NCBI RefSeq assembly: GCF_014205835.1
Contig: NZ_JACHCQ010000035.1
Coordinates: forward strand, 1 to 64,000
Reading direction: 5' to 3'
Length of the DNA: 64,000 bases
Origin: Pedobacter sp. AK013
Lineage (GTDB): Bacteria > Bacteroidota > Bacteroidia > Sphingobacteriales > Sphingobacteriaceae
Within the stretch, counting starts at the first letter, position 1, and each line of letters starts with the position of its first letter. Below are positions 17,376-27,212 of the stretch, piece by piece. The translations under genes were made by a program, and so were the position numbers. The notes beneath the pieces were generated by a model. That model saw only the letters and a program-made list of their open reading frames with translations, was not told where the DNA came from and made no database searches.

Positions 17376-17485
17376 AGCAGGGCGGTGTTGTTTTGAAGGA
17401 TATTTTGATCGCACATCATCATGTTATTAATTTGCTTTTTAATTTGAGCAGCAATATTTTCCAGCTCTTTAATGGCGTGTTTCAT
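17372..17485 (-). CDS. Possible 37-residue upstream ORF overlapping uxuA
   Basis: A short frame (MKHAIKELENIAAQIKKQIN at its start) begins at 17485, eight bases after an AACCAAGT-type leader similar to that of other genes here, and ends with a TGA that overlaps the uxuA ATG as ATGA. The overlap suggests translational coupling, and the first 20 residues are amphipathic and helical. It is too short to recognise and may be only a chance frame or the remnant of a longer gene. Confidence 0.3.
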   Translation of the reverse strand: MKHAIKELENIAAQIKKQINNMMMCDQNILQNNTALL

Positions 17486-17546
17486 ACTTGGTTTTTAGTC
17501 TGGGTTCTATAAAAATTATTTTGCTGCATCAATTTGGCTTTTTCAT

Positions 17547-17558
17547 GCAATCGATTGC
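17547..17558. promoter_or_regulatory. LacI-like palindromic operator candidate at uxuA
   Basis: GCAATCGATTGC is a perfect 12-base palindrome with a central CG, as in LacI-family operators. It is followed by CCAAAAAACGTTG. A near copy, GCAATCGATTGT followed by CCAAAAACGTTTT, lies at 34099-34132 ahead of xusA. No LacI gene is in the window. Confidence 0.5.
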
Positions 17559-17721
17559 CAAAAAACGTTGTACAGCTTTAATTTTTTCTTAGCTTAGTGC
17601 TGTTTAAGGTCAATTATTTTTGAAATACCTTCTGGTTAGGTCCTTTTTCCGAAAAGTATCTATTACCGAAGTTCATTAAAGATTTTTAAATAAATAATGA
17701 TTTGTTCTGCTCAAAGGCATT

Positions 17722-17789
17722 TTTGAACATTTTTGTCCTCAAAATAATCAATGGTTCCATCATCGTGCGGTGCGATGCACTTAAGTTTG
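17722..17789 (+). promoter_or_regulatory. PUL promoter with 21-bp direct-repeat operator (site a)
   Basis: TTTGAACATTT has its G at 17725, CAAT follows with C at 17749, and the -7 box TAAGTTTG (a perfect TAnnTTTG) starts at 17782 (+57). It is 63 bases before the CE1 start codon, which shows that the translation start must be 17852 and not the in-frame ATG at 17702, since the latter precedes the promoter. Confidence 0.7.
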
Positions 17790-17851
17790 TAGTAATAATT
17801 AATTTCTGGCGGGTAATCAATTATTCCTGCCAATCACCTCTAACCAAAAAA

Positions 17852-18727
17852 ATGAAACGATTAATCTCCATCTTAGCAACACTGATTTTTATTCAAACCG
17901 TTGTTTTCGCGCAAAAGCAGATTCCTACGGCGCCTGCAAGTTTTGATGTTAACCAGGAAACCATCCCCCATGGAAAAATAGATACGATCCAGTATGTGTC
18001 AAAAACTGTTGGGGTAACCAGGAAAGCCACTATTTATTTTCCGCCGGGTTATTTAAAAACCAAAAAATATCCGGTTTTATATCTGCTCCATGGTATTGGT
18101 GGCGATGAAAAGGAATGGCTTAATGGTGGGAAACCTCAGGTAATCTTCGACAACCTGTATGCCGCCGGAAAGCTTGAACCTATGCTGGTGGTGATGCCAA
18201 ACGGCAGGGCGATGAAAGATGATCGTGCCACGGGAAATATTATGGCCCCTGAAAAAGTTGCTGCCTTTGCAAACTTTGAAAAGGATTTGCTCCAGGACCT
18301 GATTCCATACGTGGAAAAAAATTACCCTGTTTTTAAAGACAGGAACCATCGTGCCCTTGCCGGATTGTCTATGGGTGGTGGACAGTCTTTAAATTTTGGA
18401 TTAGGAAATCTAGATACATTTGCCTGGGTTGGTGGCTTTTCTTCTGCTCCGAATACCAAGGTACCTGCAGAATTATTGCCAGATCCGGCCAAAGGTAAAG
18501 CAATGCTTAAGTTGCTTTGGATTTCTTGCGGTGATAATGATAGGTTGCTTAACTTCTCTCAGCGTACCCACGAATATCTGGTAGAAAAAAATGTTCCACA
18601 TATTTATTATGTTGAACCAGGTGTGCACGATTTTAAAGTATGGAAGAATGATCTGTACCTGTTTAGTCAATTGCTATTTAAACCTGTTGATCAGGCTTCC
18701 TTCCAAAAGTATAGTCTAAACCCTTAA
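17852..18727 (+). CDS. CE1 family esterase (feruloyl/acetyl-xylan esterase type)
   Basis: A secreted 291-residue alpha/beta hydrolase with a signal peptide ending at TVVFAQ (residue 21). The start at 17852 follows a TAACCAAAAAA leader and lies downstream of the predicted promoter. The fold has VLYLLHGIGGDEKEWL (oxyanion region), nucleophile Ser173 in GLSMGGGQSL, acid Asp228 in SCGDNDR and His259 in PGVHDFKVW. Such CE1 enzymes remove feruloyl or acetyl esters from arabinoxylan. It is first in an operon with GH95 (19 bases downstream) and GH97. Confidence 0.9.
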   Translation: MKRLISILATLIFIQTVVFAQKQIPTAPASFDVNQETIPHGKIDTIQYVSKTVGVTRKATIYFPPGYLKTKKYPVLYLLHGIGGDEKEWLNGGKPQVIFDNLYAAGKLEPMLVVMPNGRAMKDDRATGNIMAPEKVAAFANFEKDLLQDLIPYVEKNYPVFKDRNHRALAGLSMGGGQSLNFGLGNLDTFAWVGGFSSAPNTKVPAELLPDPAKGKAMLKLLWISCGDNDRLLNFSQRTHEYLVEKNVPHIYYVEPGVHDFKVWKNDLYLFSQLLFKPVDQASFQKYSLNP

Positions 18728-18746
18728 CAACTGATTATTCTTCTCC

Positions 18747-21209
18747 ATGAAAAACTTTGTGATCCTGCTGCTATTCGTAAATGTTGTTTTCTCAGGTGCT
18801 GCTCAGCAAAAACCAAAATTAAAGCTATGGTATAATACGCCATCTGGCCAAATTTGGGAGAACGCATTACCTGTTGGCAACGGGCGGCTTGGCGCAATGG
18901 TTTACGGAAATGTTGTTAATGAAATTATTCAGTTAAACGAGCATACGCTTTGGAGCGGTAGCCCCAACAGAAATGATAATCCTTTGGCATTAGATTCACT
19001 GGCCCGCATTAGAACGCTTATTTTTCAGGGTAAACAAAAGCAGGCAGAATTGCTCTCCAATAAAGTTATTATAAGCAAAAAGTCTCAGGGACAGATTTTT
19101 CAACCCGTTGCAGATTTACACCTTGATTTTGCAGGTCATGAAGCCTACACAAACTTTTATCGCGAGCTAGACATCAGTAATGCGGTAAGCACCACCAGCT
19201 ATCAGGTAAAAGATGTGGTTTACATCAGGCGTGTTCTGGCCTCACTGGCCGATGGTGTAATTGCAGTTGAGCTTCGCTCGAGTAAACCAGGTGCATTAAG
19301 CTTTACGGCTTCGTTATCTTCCCTTCAGCCCAGTGCGAAAATTAATACGCAAGTGCCGGGGCAAATTGAAATTACCGGAACTTCCACCGCGCATGAGGGC
19401 GTGCCGGGCCTTGTCCGCTTCAATGGGATCGCTGCATTTAAGCATATTGGCGGTAAAATCTCCAGTACTGACCGTGCAATTGTTGTAGAAAATGCCACCG
19501 CGGTAAGCATTTATTTATCTATTGCTACAAACTTTATCAATTACAGAGATATTAGCGGGAATGAAAAATTAAAGGCCAGGGAAATGCTAAACCGTGCGTT
19601 CCCGAAAAAATTTGAAACGATTTTAAAAGCACATCAATTACAATATCACAAATATTTTGATCGGGTAGATTTATCCTTGGGCGCTACAGATTTTGAACAG
19701 GTGCCTACTGATATCAGGCTCAAAAATTTCAATTCAGTTAATGATCCGCAATTTGCAGCCCTGTATTTTCAATATGGACGCTACTTACTCATTTCGAGCT
19801 CTCAGCCTGGTGGCCAGCCTGCTAACCTGCAGGGCATCTGGAATAATAAATTATATCCACCATGGGACAGCAAGTATACCATTAATATTAATGCGGAGAT
19901 GAACTACTGGCCTGCGGAGAAAACAAATCTGGCCGAATTGCATGAGCCTTTCTTGAAAATGGTTCAGGAATTGGGAGAAACCGGAAAGCAGACCGCCCAC
20001 GATATGTACGGTGCCAGGGGTTGGATGGCGCATCACAATACTGACATCTGGAGAACTACAGGGGCTGTTGATGGTGCATTCTGGGGAGCGTGGAGCCATG
20101 GTGGAGGTTGGGCCAGTCAGCATCTGTGGGAGCATTATCTTTACAGCGGAGATCGAGCATTTCTTAAATTGGCCTATCCTACTTTAAAAGGAGCGGCGAT
20201 GTTTTATGTTGATTTCCTGGTTAAAGATCCTAAAAGAGGGTTTTTGGTCATTAATCCAGATATGTCTCCGGAAAATGCCCCTCCAGCGCATCAGGGCTCT
20301 TCACTCGATGCCGGAACAACAATGAGTAATCAAATTGTATATGATGTTTTTAGCACCGTCATCCGTGCGGGGGAAATTCTTGGTGAAGATAAAGCCTTAG
20401 TTGATACTTTGAAAAAGATGCGTAGCCAGCTCCCCCCAATGCAAGTTGGGCAATATGGCCAGTTGCAGGAGTGGATCGATGATATTGACGATCCAAATGA
20501 TAACCATCGGCATGTATCTCATTTATATGGTTTATTTCCATCTGCTCAAATATCGCCATACCAAACACCAGAGTTGTATTTAGCGGCGAAAAAGACACTC
20601 ATCCAGCGAGGCGATATTTCTACAGGATGGAGTATGGGATGGAAAGTGAACTGGTGGGCAAGACTATTGGATGGAAACCATGCATACAAACTTATTCAGA
20701 ACCAGTTAACGCCTGTGGGAGGAAACCGGGCGGGTGGGGGCACTTACAATAATCTTTTTGATGCGCATCCGCCTTTTCAGATTGATGGTAATTTTGGATG
20801 CACTTCTGGTATTGCAGAAATGCTGATGCAATCAGATAATGGCGCTATTCAACTTCTGCCTGCACTTCCCGATGTTTGGAAACCAAATGGACATGTTAGT
20901 GGTTTAAGGGCAAAAGGTGGATTTGATATTGTTAAACTAGAATGGGTAAACGGTATGATCACTAAACTGGTGATTAAATCGCACCTGGGCGGAAATTTAC
21001 GGATCAGGGTACCTAATCAATTAAATTTATCCAAACTTGAAGCCAAAAATGCCACTGGTGAGAATCAAAATCCTTTTTTCTTGATTACAAAAACGCCAAA
21101 ACCGAGTATTTCCAAACTGGCGCCTGGCGGATCTATCGATTTGCCTGAAACTCAATTGTATGATATTAAAACTGAAGTGGGGAAAACCTACACCCTGTAT
21201 AAAAAATAA
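18747..21209 (+). CDS. GH95 family alpha-L-fucosidase/alpha-L-galactosidase
   Basis: A secreted 820-residue enzyme with a signal peptide ending near FSGAAQQ. Family GH95 is shown by ENALPVGNGRLGAMVYGN at the N-terminal sandwich, TININAEMNYWPAE with Asn380 and Asn382 (matching the two activating Asn of the characterised Bifidobacterium enzyme), HRHVSHLYGLFPSAQ, and PFQIDGNFGCTSG with base Asp680. GH95 enzymes cleave alpha-L-fucose or alpha-L-galactose. Complex xylans carry alpha-L-galactose on their side chains, so galactosidase is the better guess in this locus, but specificity cannot be read from the sequence. It sits between CE1 and GH97 in one operon. Confidence 0.92.
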   Translation: MKNFVILLLFVNVVFSGAAQQKPKLKLWYNTPSGQIWENALPVGNGRLGAMVYGNVVNEIIQLNEHTLWSGSPNRNDNPLALDSLARIRTLIFQGKQKQAELLSNKVIISKKSQGQIFQPVADLHLDFAGHEAYTNFYRELDISNAVSTTSYQVKDVVYIRRVLASLADGVIAVELRSSKPGALSFTASLSSLQPSAKINTQVPGQIEITGTSTAHEGVPGLVRFNGIAAFKHIGGKISSTDRAIVVENATAVSIYLSIATNFINYRDISGNEKLKAREMLNRAFPKKFETILKAHQLQYHKYFDRVDLSLGATDFEQVPTDIRLKNFNSVNDPQFAALYFQYGRYLLISSSQPGGQPANLQGIWNNKLYPPWDSKYTININAEMNYWPAEKTNLAELHEPFLKMVQELGETGKQTAHDMYGARGWMAHHNTDIWRTTGAVDGAFWGAWSHGGGWASQHLWEHYLYSGDRAFLKLAYPTLKGAAMFYVDFLVKDPKRGFLVINPDMSPENAPPAHQGSSLDAGTTMSNQIVYDVFSTVIRAGEILGEDKALVDTLKKMRSQLPPMQVGQYGQLQEWIDDIDDPNDNHRHVSHLYGLFPSAQISPYQTPELYLAAKKTLIQRGDISTGWSMGWKVNWWARLLDGNHAYKLIQNQLTPVGGNRAGGGTYNNLFDAHPPFQIDGNFGCTSGIAEMLMQSDNGAIQLLPALPDVWKPNGHVSGLRAKGGFDIVKLEWVNGMITKLVIKSHLGGNLRIRVPNQLNLSKLEAKNATGENQNPFFLITKTPKPSISKLAPGGSIDLPETQLYDIKTEVGKTYTLYKK

Positions 21210-21251
21210 AATAGTTTACCAATTACAATCATTCACTTATACAAGTAAACC

Positions 21252-23183
21252 ATGAGAATATTAATTGGCCTCATCGGCCTGATGATGTGCTGTGAAATAG
21301 GCGTAGCACAAACCAACAACTATAAACTGTTTAGCCCCAATAAAAACCTGGAGCTGGTGTGTAGCCCGAAAAAATTAAATTATATGGTTTTATATAAGGG
21401 CAAGCTGGTACTTGCCGATTCGAAACTAGGCCTTGTGCGCGAGGATGAGGATTTCTCAAAGGGACTTGTATTAACCAAAGTATCTAAGCCCACTGCGGTG
21501 ACCCAAAATTATACGATGGTAAATGCGAAAAAAAGTTCCATCACTTATAAAGCCATCGAAACAACGTTTGAATTTCGAACCAATAAAGGGAGCCGTATGA
21601 ATCTTATTTTTAGGATGGCTGACGATGGGGTGGCCTTCAGATATGAGTTTCCTGAGCAAGATAAATCTGTAAAAAAGATTGTAAGCGAATCGACCAGTTT
21701 CCGCTTTTTAGCTGGAACAAAGGCTTGGTTGCAACCTAAAGCCGATGCGCAGACAGGTTTTGAGCATACCAATCCTTCTTACGAGGAGCATTACAATATG
21801 GATATCCCGGTGGGAACGCCTTCGGGCAGCTCAAATGGCTGGGTATATCCGGCTTTATTTAAATTAGATCAGGTTTGGATGCTCCTCACCGAAGCAGATC
21901 TGGGGCGGGGTTACTGCGGAACATCTTTGGCCCAAAACTCAGTTGATAATGAATATCGGGTTAATTTTCCTCAAGCAGCCGAAGGGATTCCGGGAGCTGC
22001 TATACTGCCTGAATCGGTTTTGCCCTGGAAAACGCCCTGGAGAATTATGGCCATTGGCGATTTAAAGACAATTTCTGAATCTACCCTGGGAACTGATCTT
22101 GCCCAGCCGGCAAAAGCAATGGACAAAGCATTTATTCAGCCTGGAAAGGCGGCATGGAGTTGGGTGCTGGAAAAAGATGCCGCAACAATCTATCCCGTGC
22201 AGAAAAAATATGTTGATTATGCTGCGGAGATGAATTGGCAGTATAGTTTAATCGATGCGAACTGGGATAAAACTATAGGTTACGATTCTGTTGCCGTGCT
22301 TGCCAAATATGCAAAGGAAAAGCGCGTTGGCCTGCTGCTTTGGTACAATTCTGCCGGAAACTGGAATACGGTAAAATTTACGCCCCGAGATAAATTGTTG
22401 ACCCATCAAAGCAGAGTTGAGGAATTTGCCCGTTTAAAAGAAATGGGTATAAAGGGTATAAAAGTAGATTTTTTTGCCGGAGACGGACAGTCGATGATCA
22501 ATTATTATCGGGATATTTTGGAAGACGCCGCTAATTATCAATTACTGGTCAATTTTCACGGTGCCACCCTGCCAAGAGGTTTGCAACGGACTTATCCTAA
22601 TTTAATGACCGCTGAGGCGGTATTTGGATACGAGATGATTTCCTTCGACCAGAATGCTGCTAATAAAGCCCCTTCACATGCGGTGATGAGTGCGATGGTG
22701 CGTAATGCTTTTGATCCGATGGATTTTACGCCAATGGTATTGTATAAAATCCCAGGGATAAAAAGGGTGACTACTCCAGCTTTTGAACTGGCCACCGCTG
22801 TCGTTTTTCTTTCAGGCATACAGCATTTTGCAGAAACACCTTCCGGTATGTCTCATGTACCTGATTTTGTTAAAACCTTCCTCATGGAATTGCCAAAAAA
22901 CTGGGATGATACACGGTTTATTGACGGTTACCCGGGGCAATTTGATGTTGTTGCCCGTAGAAGCGGAAAAAAATGGTACATAGCTGGTATTAATGGCGAG
23001 AACAAACGCAGAGATTTATCTCTTAATTTATCTTTTTTGGCCAATAAAAAGGCTCGGTTGATTTTCTCTGAAGGTACTGCTGAAGTTAATCTAAAATCGG
23101 AAGAAGTTAAAGTAGGACCGAATGGCAAATTAGATTTAAGTATGAAAGGGAATGATGGTTTTGTACTGGTTTTTGAAGAGTAA
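21252..23183 (+). CDS. GH97 family glycoside hydrolase, retaining type (alpha-galactosidase-like)
   Basis: A secreted 643-residue GH97 enzyme with a signal peptide ending at CEIGVAQ. The N-terminal domain begins LFSPNKNLELVC, and the catalytic barrel contains KAAWSWVLEKDAATIYP and GIKGIKVDFFAGDGQ with nucleophile Asp406. LVNFHGATLPRGLQRTYPN follows, which matches retaining GH97 alpha-galactosidases. It is last of the CE1-GH95-GH97 operon, 42 bases after GH95. The operon as a whole targets esterified, galactose-containing side chains. Confidence 0.9.
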   Translation: MRILIGLIGLMMCCEIGVAQTNNYKLFSPNKNLELVCSPKKLNYMVLYKGKLVLADSKLGLVREDEDFSKGLVLTKVSKPTAVTQNYTMVNAKKSSITYKAIETTFEFRTNKGSRMNLIFRMADDGVAFRYEFPEQDKSVKKIVSESTSFRFLAGTKAWLQPKADAQTGFEHTNPSYEEHYNMDIPVGTPSGSSNGWVYPALFKLDQVWMLLTEADLGRGYCGTSLAQNSVDNEYRVNFPQAAEGIPGAAILPESVLPWKTPWRIMAIGDLKTISESTLGTDLAQPAKAMDKAFIQPGKAAWSWVLEKDAATIYPVQKKYVDYAAEMNWQYSLIDANWDKTIGYDSVAVLAKYAKEKRVGLLLWYNSAGNWNTVKFTPRDKLLTHQSRVEEFARLKEMGIKGIKVDFFAGDGQSMINYYRDILEDAANYQLLVNFHGATLPRGLQRTYPNLMTAEAVFGYEMISFDQNAANKAPSHAVMSAMVRNAFDPMDFTPMVLYKIPGIKRVTTPAFELATAVVFLSGIQHFAETPSGMSHVPDFVKTFLMELPKNWDDTRFIDGYPGQFDVVARRSGKKWYIAGINGENKRRDLSLNLSFLANKKARLIFSEGTAEVNLKSEEVKVGPNGKLDLSMKGNDGFVLVFEE

Positions 23184-23547
23184 GTGAAGCCTGAAAGCTG
23201 TAGAGCGATATGGGGAGATGTTTTTTACGCTCCTCTTTTTTCTTTTTTAACCGCAAAGTACACAAAGTTTTTTGGGCAAAGGATGCAAAGCTGGGTTATA
23301 TGTTAATTTGCACTATTAACCACATTGACAGATTACAATAGACTAGTCGTCCTCGACTGAAGCGCAACGAAACGGAGAGATCTTTGGACTAAGTTATTGA
23401 AACCAACCTTAAAAGATTTCTCCGCTCGGTCGAAATGACGATTCATCGAAGAGATCCAAACGTTAAATTCTCCTGATATCCACTATTAATGCAATAATTA
23501 CCACTTAGGATAACAAATTCTATATTGCCGATACAGCCTCTTTTTTT
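23184..23547. other. Convergent intergenic region with repeat fragments
   Basis: This 364-base gap separates the stop codons of the GH97 and GH67 genes and holds no gene. It contains an AAAGTACACAAAGTTTTTTGGGC-type fragment near 23257 and the palindromic element described at 23348-23440. Confidence 0.5.
23348..23440. repeat. Palindromic dispersed repeat of a second type
   Basis: The left arm CGTCCTCGACTGAAGCGC...GGAGAGATCTTT and right arm AAAAGATTTCTCCGCTCGGTCGAAATGACG are imperfect reverse complements about 25 bases apart. It differs from the elements at 14295 and 47506 but occupies the same kind of site, between convergent genes. Confidence 0.6.
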
Positions 23548-25602
23548 CTACTGATAATCCCGGCTTTTAGTCAGTTCCTTCAGCGATTGAAGATCATGGA
23601 TGGGGCGCTCAATTTCAAACGGAATTTCCCTTTTGCTAAACTGCTGGAAATAGAGTAAGCAAGCATCTTTCCAGATTTGAGCATCCCTGCATTGCGTTCG
23701 GAGTTTAGATTGCACTTCTGTGAAACGTTCACTGTCTATTGACCCTTTCATTTTGTCCCAGTCTTTTTGAAAAAATCTGATCGTCTGAACGCCATGGTCA
23801 TAGCGAACGCATAGTTCTGTCCACAAATCCTTTCCATTTTTTAAACGGTAAGACCAAGGCACATGATGAAACCAAAGTAGATACATTTCCGGGCAACTGG
23901 ATAGGTTATTGAAGGTTGAACTTAATGGTTCATGATATTGGTCAACCGCATCGCTTCCATTACGGGTTCTGTCAAAACCTATCCCTCCAGTGTCTGCCTT
24001 GTGGTAATAGACAGAGGTCCAATCTGGACGGATTTTATCGTTAGAAAACCATGGTGCAGGGCCATAATGATGACCTTCGGCGAAAATATGGTGAAGTCCC
24101 AGTGGCATCATATAATCAACTGCTGCATCCCTGCTTTCCAGCATAATATTTTGAGTGGTTTTGACAAAGTTAGCGTCGGTTATTTTTTCTTTATAATCGA
24201 GAAAAGTCTGTTTTATCCATTCTGTGGCTATCACTTTGCTCTCTAGTTTGTTATTCCAGGCCAGGCGTCCAAATGCATACCAATTTGCCTGTGCAAAAGT
24301 ATGCCCGGTCCAGTTTACATCATTACCAATGTTAGCCACCCCTGCAATGGCGGTAAAATCAGTTTTACTTAATGAACCATCGGTGCAGGCGGCAACGGTA
24401 CTGCCTTTCCCAATTTTATAAGTGTCGCTATTTAAACATTCTTCCCATAAAGTAGAGAGAAAAACAAGTTGTTTGGAAGCGCCCAGATACTCTTGGGTGA
24501 TTTGAAATTCAGGCATAACCGGTGTCTTCGACATTGCCCCAAACAATGGGCTAAAGGGTTCTCTTGGCTGGAAATCGAGTGGGCCATTTTTTACCTGTAA
24601 AATTACATTTTTCCTGAAAGTGCCATCAAGTGGTAAAAATTCTTTGTAAGCCTGTTTGGTTCTGTCTTCGGGAGATGGATTATAAACAAAGGCACGCCAC
24701 ATCACTATTCCATCAAAAGGAGCCAAGGCATCAGCCAGCATATTTGCGCCATCAACGTGGGTTCTTCCGTAATCCTGCGGTCCGGGTTGTCCTTCGCTGT
24801 TTGCTTTAACCAAAAATCCTCCAAAGTCAGGGATGAGTTTATAAATTTCCGCTACTTTATCTTTCCACCATTGTTGAACCTGGGGATCTAAGGGATCTGC
24901 CTTTTTTAACTTGCCGATAAGCACAGGCGATGAAAAATTAACGGATAAATAGGTTTTTATTCCATAAGGACGCAGACTTTCTGCAATTGCCTTTACTTTT
25001 TCCAGGTAAGCTTCGGTAAGAACTTTTGCAGATGCATTTACATTATTTAAAACAGCACCGTTAATACCAATTGATGCATTTGCCCTGGCGTAAGCTTTCC
25101 ATTTTTCTCGGTCCTGATTCGTAATATCCAATCCATTAGCGGTATTGCCCCAAAATATTGAGTTTCCGGCATAACCTCTTTCAATGCTGCCATCCAGGTT
25201 ATCCCAATGGTTGAGGATTCTTCTGGAGTAGGAAGGGTTTGAAATAAAATTGCGCTGTGGGAGCTTAAGGTATTGAAGCCTCAATAATTCGTAAGTGCCA
25301 TATAATAAACCCAATGCTGTGCGGGCATTGATTGCTGATTCTTCTAATTGGAATCCATCGCCTTTGATAGCGGGATTTTTGCTTAGATTAAGTTTTAAGG
25401 CCATGTTCTCCCTGCCCAACCAGCCTTTTTTGAGTTCATCTGTTGCAAGGTCTATAACAGGGGAGTGGACCGTACAGGAGATACTAACTTTTATTGCAGA
25501 ATGGTTTCGGAGCCATAGTGCTTGGCCATCTTCAGCTTTTGATATTGTTGCGTGACTTAGCATCAGCAATGCAACGATAACCATCCTTTTAATACATGCC
25601 AT
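23548..25602 (-). CDS. GH67 alpha-glucuronidase
   Basis: A 684-residue enzyme that releases (4-O-methyl-)glucuronic acid from the non-reducing end of short xylo-oligosaccharides. A signal peptide at 1-23 (MLSHATISKAE) predicts periplasmic location. Catalytic residues align with the characterised Cellvibrio enzyme by exact spacing: Glu270 in VKANSEGQPGP, Asp343 in NGPLDFQPREP and Glu371 in FQITQEYLG (73 and 28 residues apart). Length is usual for GH67. It is the last gene of a minus-strand cluster with GH43-CBM6 and GH10. The freed glucuronate would be used through uxuA. Confidence 0.96.
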   Translation of the reverse strand: MACIKRMVIVALLMLSHATISKAEDGQALWLRNHSAIKVSISCTVHSPVIDLATDELKKGWLGRENMALKLNLSKNPAIKGDGFQLEESAINARTALGLLYGTYELLRLQYLKLPQRNFISNPSYSRRILNHWDNLDGSIERGYAGNSIFWGNTANGLDITNQDREKWKAYARANASIGINGAVLNNVNASAKVLTEAYLEKVKAIAESLRPYGIKTYLSVNFSSPVLIGKLKKADPLDPQVQQWWKDKVAEIYKLIPDFGGFLVKANSEGQPGPQDYGRTHVDGANMLADALAPFDGIVMWRAFVYNPSPEDRTKQAYKEFLPLDGTFRKNVILQVKNGPLDFQPREPFSPLFGAMSKTPVMPEFQITQEYLGASKQLVFLSTLWEECLNSDTYKIGKGSTVAACTDGSLSKTDFTAIAGVANIGNDVNWTGHTFAQANWYAFGRLAWNNKLESKVIATEWIKQTFLDYKEKITDANFVKTTQNIMLESRDAAVDYMMPLGLHHIFAEGHHYGPAPWFSNDKIRPDWTSVYYHKADTGGIGFDRTRNGSDAVDQYHEPLSSTFNNLSSCPEMYLLWFHHVPWSYRLKNGKDLWTELCVRYDHGVQTIRFFQKDWDKMKGSIDSERFTEVQSKLRTQCRDAQIWKDACLLYFQQFSKREIPFEIERPIHDLQSLKELTKSRDYQ

Positions 25603-25701
25603 TTTCTTTCTGTATAATGCTTTAAAGTATTTTATCCAATGTTCCGGACTGCTCGCTCCGAGCCTTCACGTTATTATATGCCGCTTAAAATGCCTGGACG
25701 T

Positions 25702-27081
25702 TTAACGTTGCTGAAAACGCCACCAGTCTATGTCAATTGCAGCAGAGGTATCACCGCCAGATACCAAAAGATACAAATCTTGTTTACCTTGGATTAGTTC
25801 GGCTTTTCCAGAACGTATTTGTAAGTCGGTTGCCTGATCACCAGTAGAAGCTAGTTTTGCAATTTGTTTTCCATCTAAACTGCCTACGCGTACTTCAAGG
25901 CTGGTGCCTGGTGAGAGACCGCTCACTCTTGCGCTAAAATCTTTTGGACCTTTTTTTCCAAAATCTACGCCTTGAATTTTGATCCAGTTGTTATTTTTCA
26001 TGCTCGAAATCTGCATTCCACCGTCGTCCGTGTTTTTAGTCATAATCCCGTTTTGATCCTGCATGCTTTCTGCCTCATTTCGTTGATAAGGATTTACGGC
26101 GCCAATTTGTGTTACGCCATTTGCGGTATAACTGATCTGAACAATCGAACCATCTGGCTTGTAAGTCAACTCTTCAATGGCCAGGTTCCGTTTGTACACA
26201 GGCGGGATACCTTTTTTTATAGCCACAAGTCTGTTATGATAGGCATGGTACCATTTTCCTTTAAATTCAAATATCCCATGGTGATTATTGTTGTTATTAT
26301 TTGGTGGTTGGGCGCCTATAACGCCTTTATAGACAAATCCAGTGGTTGGACTCTTACTCATCATATAGTCAATCCTCATTTCTGCCTTAGGATTAGAGGA
26401 ATACGAAAAATAGTAATTGCCGTTTCGTTTATGCATCCATGAAGCTTCAAAAAAGGCAGGCACATGAAAAGAACTTGCCTGACCATTTACGCTGATCATA
26501 TCTTCATTCAGTTTAATTACCCGCATATTATCTTCACCATTGCCCCCAAAATATAAATATGCCTGTCCATCATCATCCAAAAAAGCCATTGGATCGAATA
26601 ACCACATGTTTTTTGCAGGTTGTACACCAGGGGTTTCATTATCAATTAGTTTTTTACCCAATGGATCTTTAAACGGGCCGATTGGAGAGGACGATGTAGC
26701 TACACCAATACCTGATCCACCATTACCAAAATAAAGATAAATTTTGCCATTTCTGGCGATAACTGAAGGCGCCCAGGTTCTATTTGCCCAACTTACATCA
26801 CGGGGTGCCTCAAAAACGACACCGTGATCGGTCCAATTTTTCATATCACTACTAGAAATACAGACGATCGATTTCATTTTATAACCGCTATCCTTGTCAT
26901 CTGTGTTGTCATCATCGTTAGATGCATATAAATAAACTCGTCCGTTATAGACCAATGTGGCAGGGTCTGCCAGGTGCCTGTGTGCAGCAATATGGTCATC
27001 AGCTTGCGCATGTTGAGTTAAAATTAGCAGTAAGGAAAATAGGATAGCGAGTTTAACTGGTATTTTACTTAGTTTTTTCAT
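25702..27081 (-). CDS. GH43 enzyme with C-terminal CBM6
   Basis: A secreted 459-residue enzyme with a signal peptide ending near TQHAQADD. Catalytic acids are Asp39 in RHLADPATLV, Asp163 in MWLFDPMAFL and Glu212 in AFFEASWMH. The CBM6 starts at NPYQRNEAESMQDQNG (about residue 330) and ends at IDIDWWRFQQR. The layout equals that of the GH43-CBM6 at 10163 but the sequences differ clearly, so they are paralogs with different likely targets. Expected activity is arabinofuranosidase or xylosidase on xylan side chains. It lies between GH67 and GH10 on the same strand, with gaps of 99 and 131 bases. Confidence 0.9.
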   Translation of the reverse strand: MKKLSKIPVKLAILFSLLLILTQHAQADDHIAAHRHLADPATLVYNGRVYLYASNDDDNTDDKDSGYKMKSIVCISSSDMKNWTDHGVVFEAPRDVSWANRTWAPSVIARNGKIYLYFGNGGSGIGVATSSSPIGPFKDPLGKKLIDNETPGVQPAKNMWLFDPMAFLDDDGQAYLYFGGNGEDNMRVIKLNEDMISVNGQASSFHVPAFFEASWMHKRNGNYYFSYSSNPKAEMRIDYMMSKSPTTGFVYKGVIGAQPPNNNNNNHHGIFEFKGKWYHAYHNRLVAIKKGIPPVYKRNLAIEELTYKPDGSIVQISYTANGVTQIGAVNPYQRNEAESMQDQNGIMTKNTDDGGMQISSMKNNNWIKIQGVDFGKKGPKDFSARVSGLSPGTSLEVRVGSLDGKQIAKLASTGDQATDLQIRSGKAELIQGKQDLYLLVSGGDTSAAIDIDWWRFQQR

Positions 27082-27212
27082 TTTGAGTTGGCTTATAAAG
27101 TTTCATCTATCAAAGGATTTTTTGCCTTCCTGCCGAAGTTAATGGCATTTGGGTAATAAACCGGATGATTTTGACAGCTAATTGATTTAGTTGATGGTTT
27201 CTTGCGTATTGG

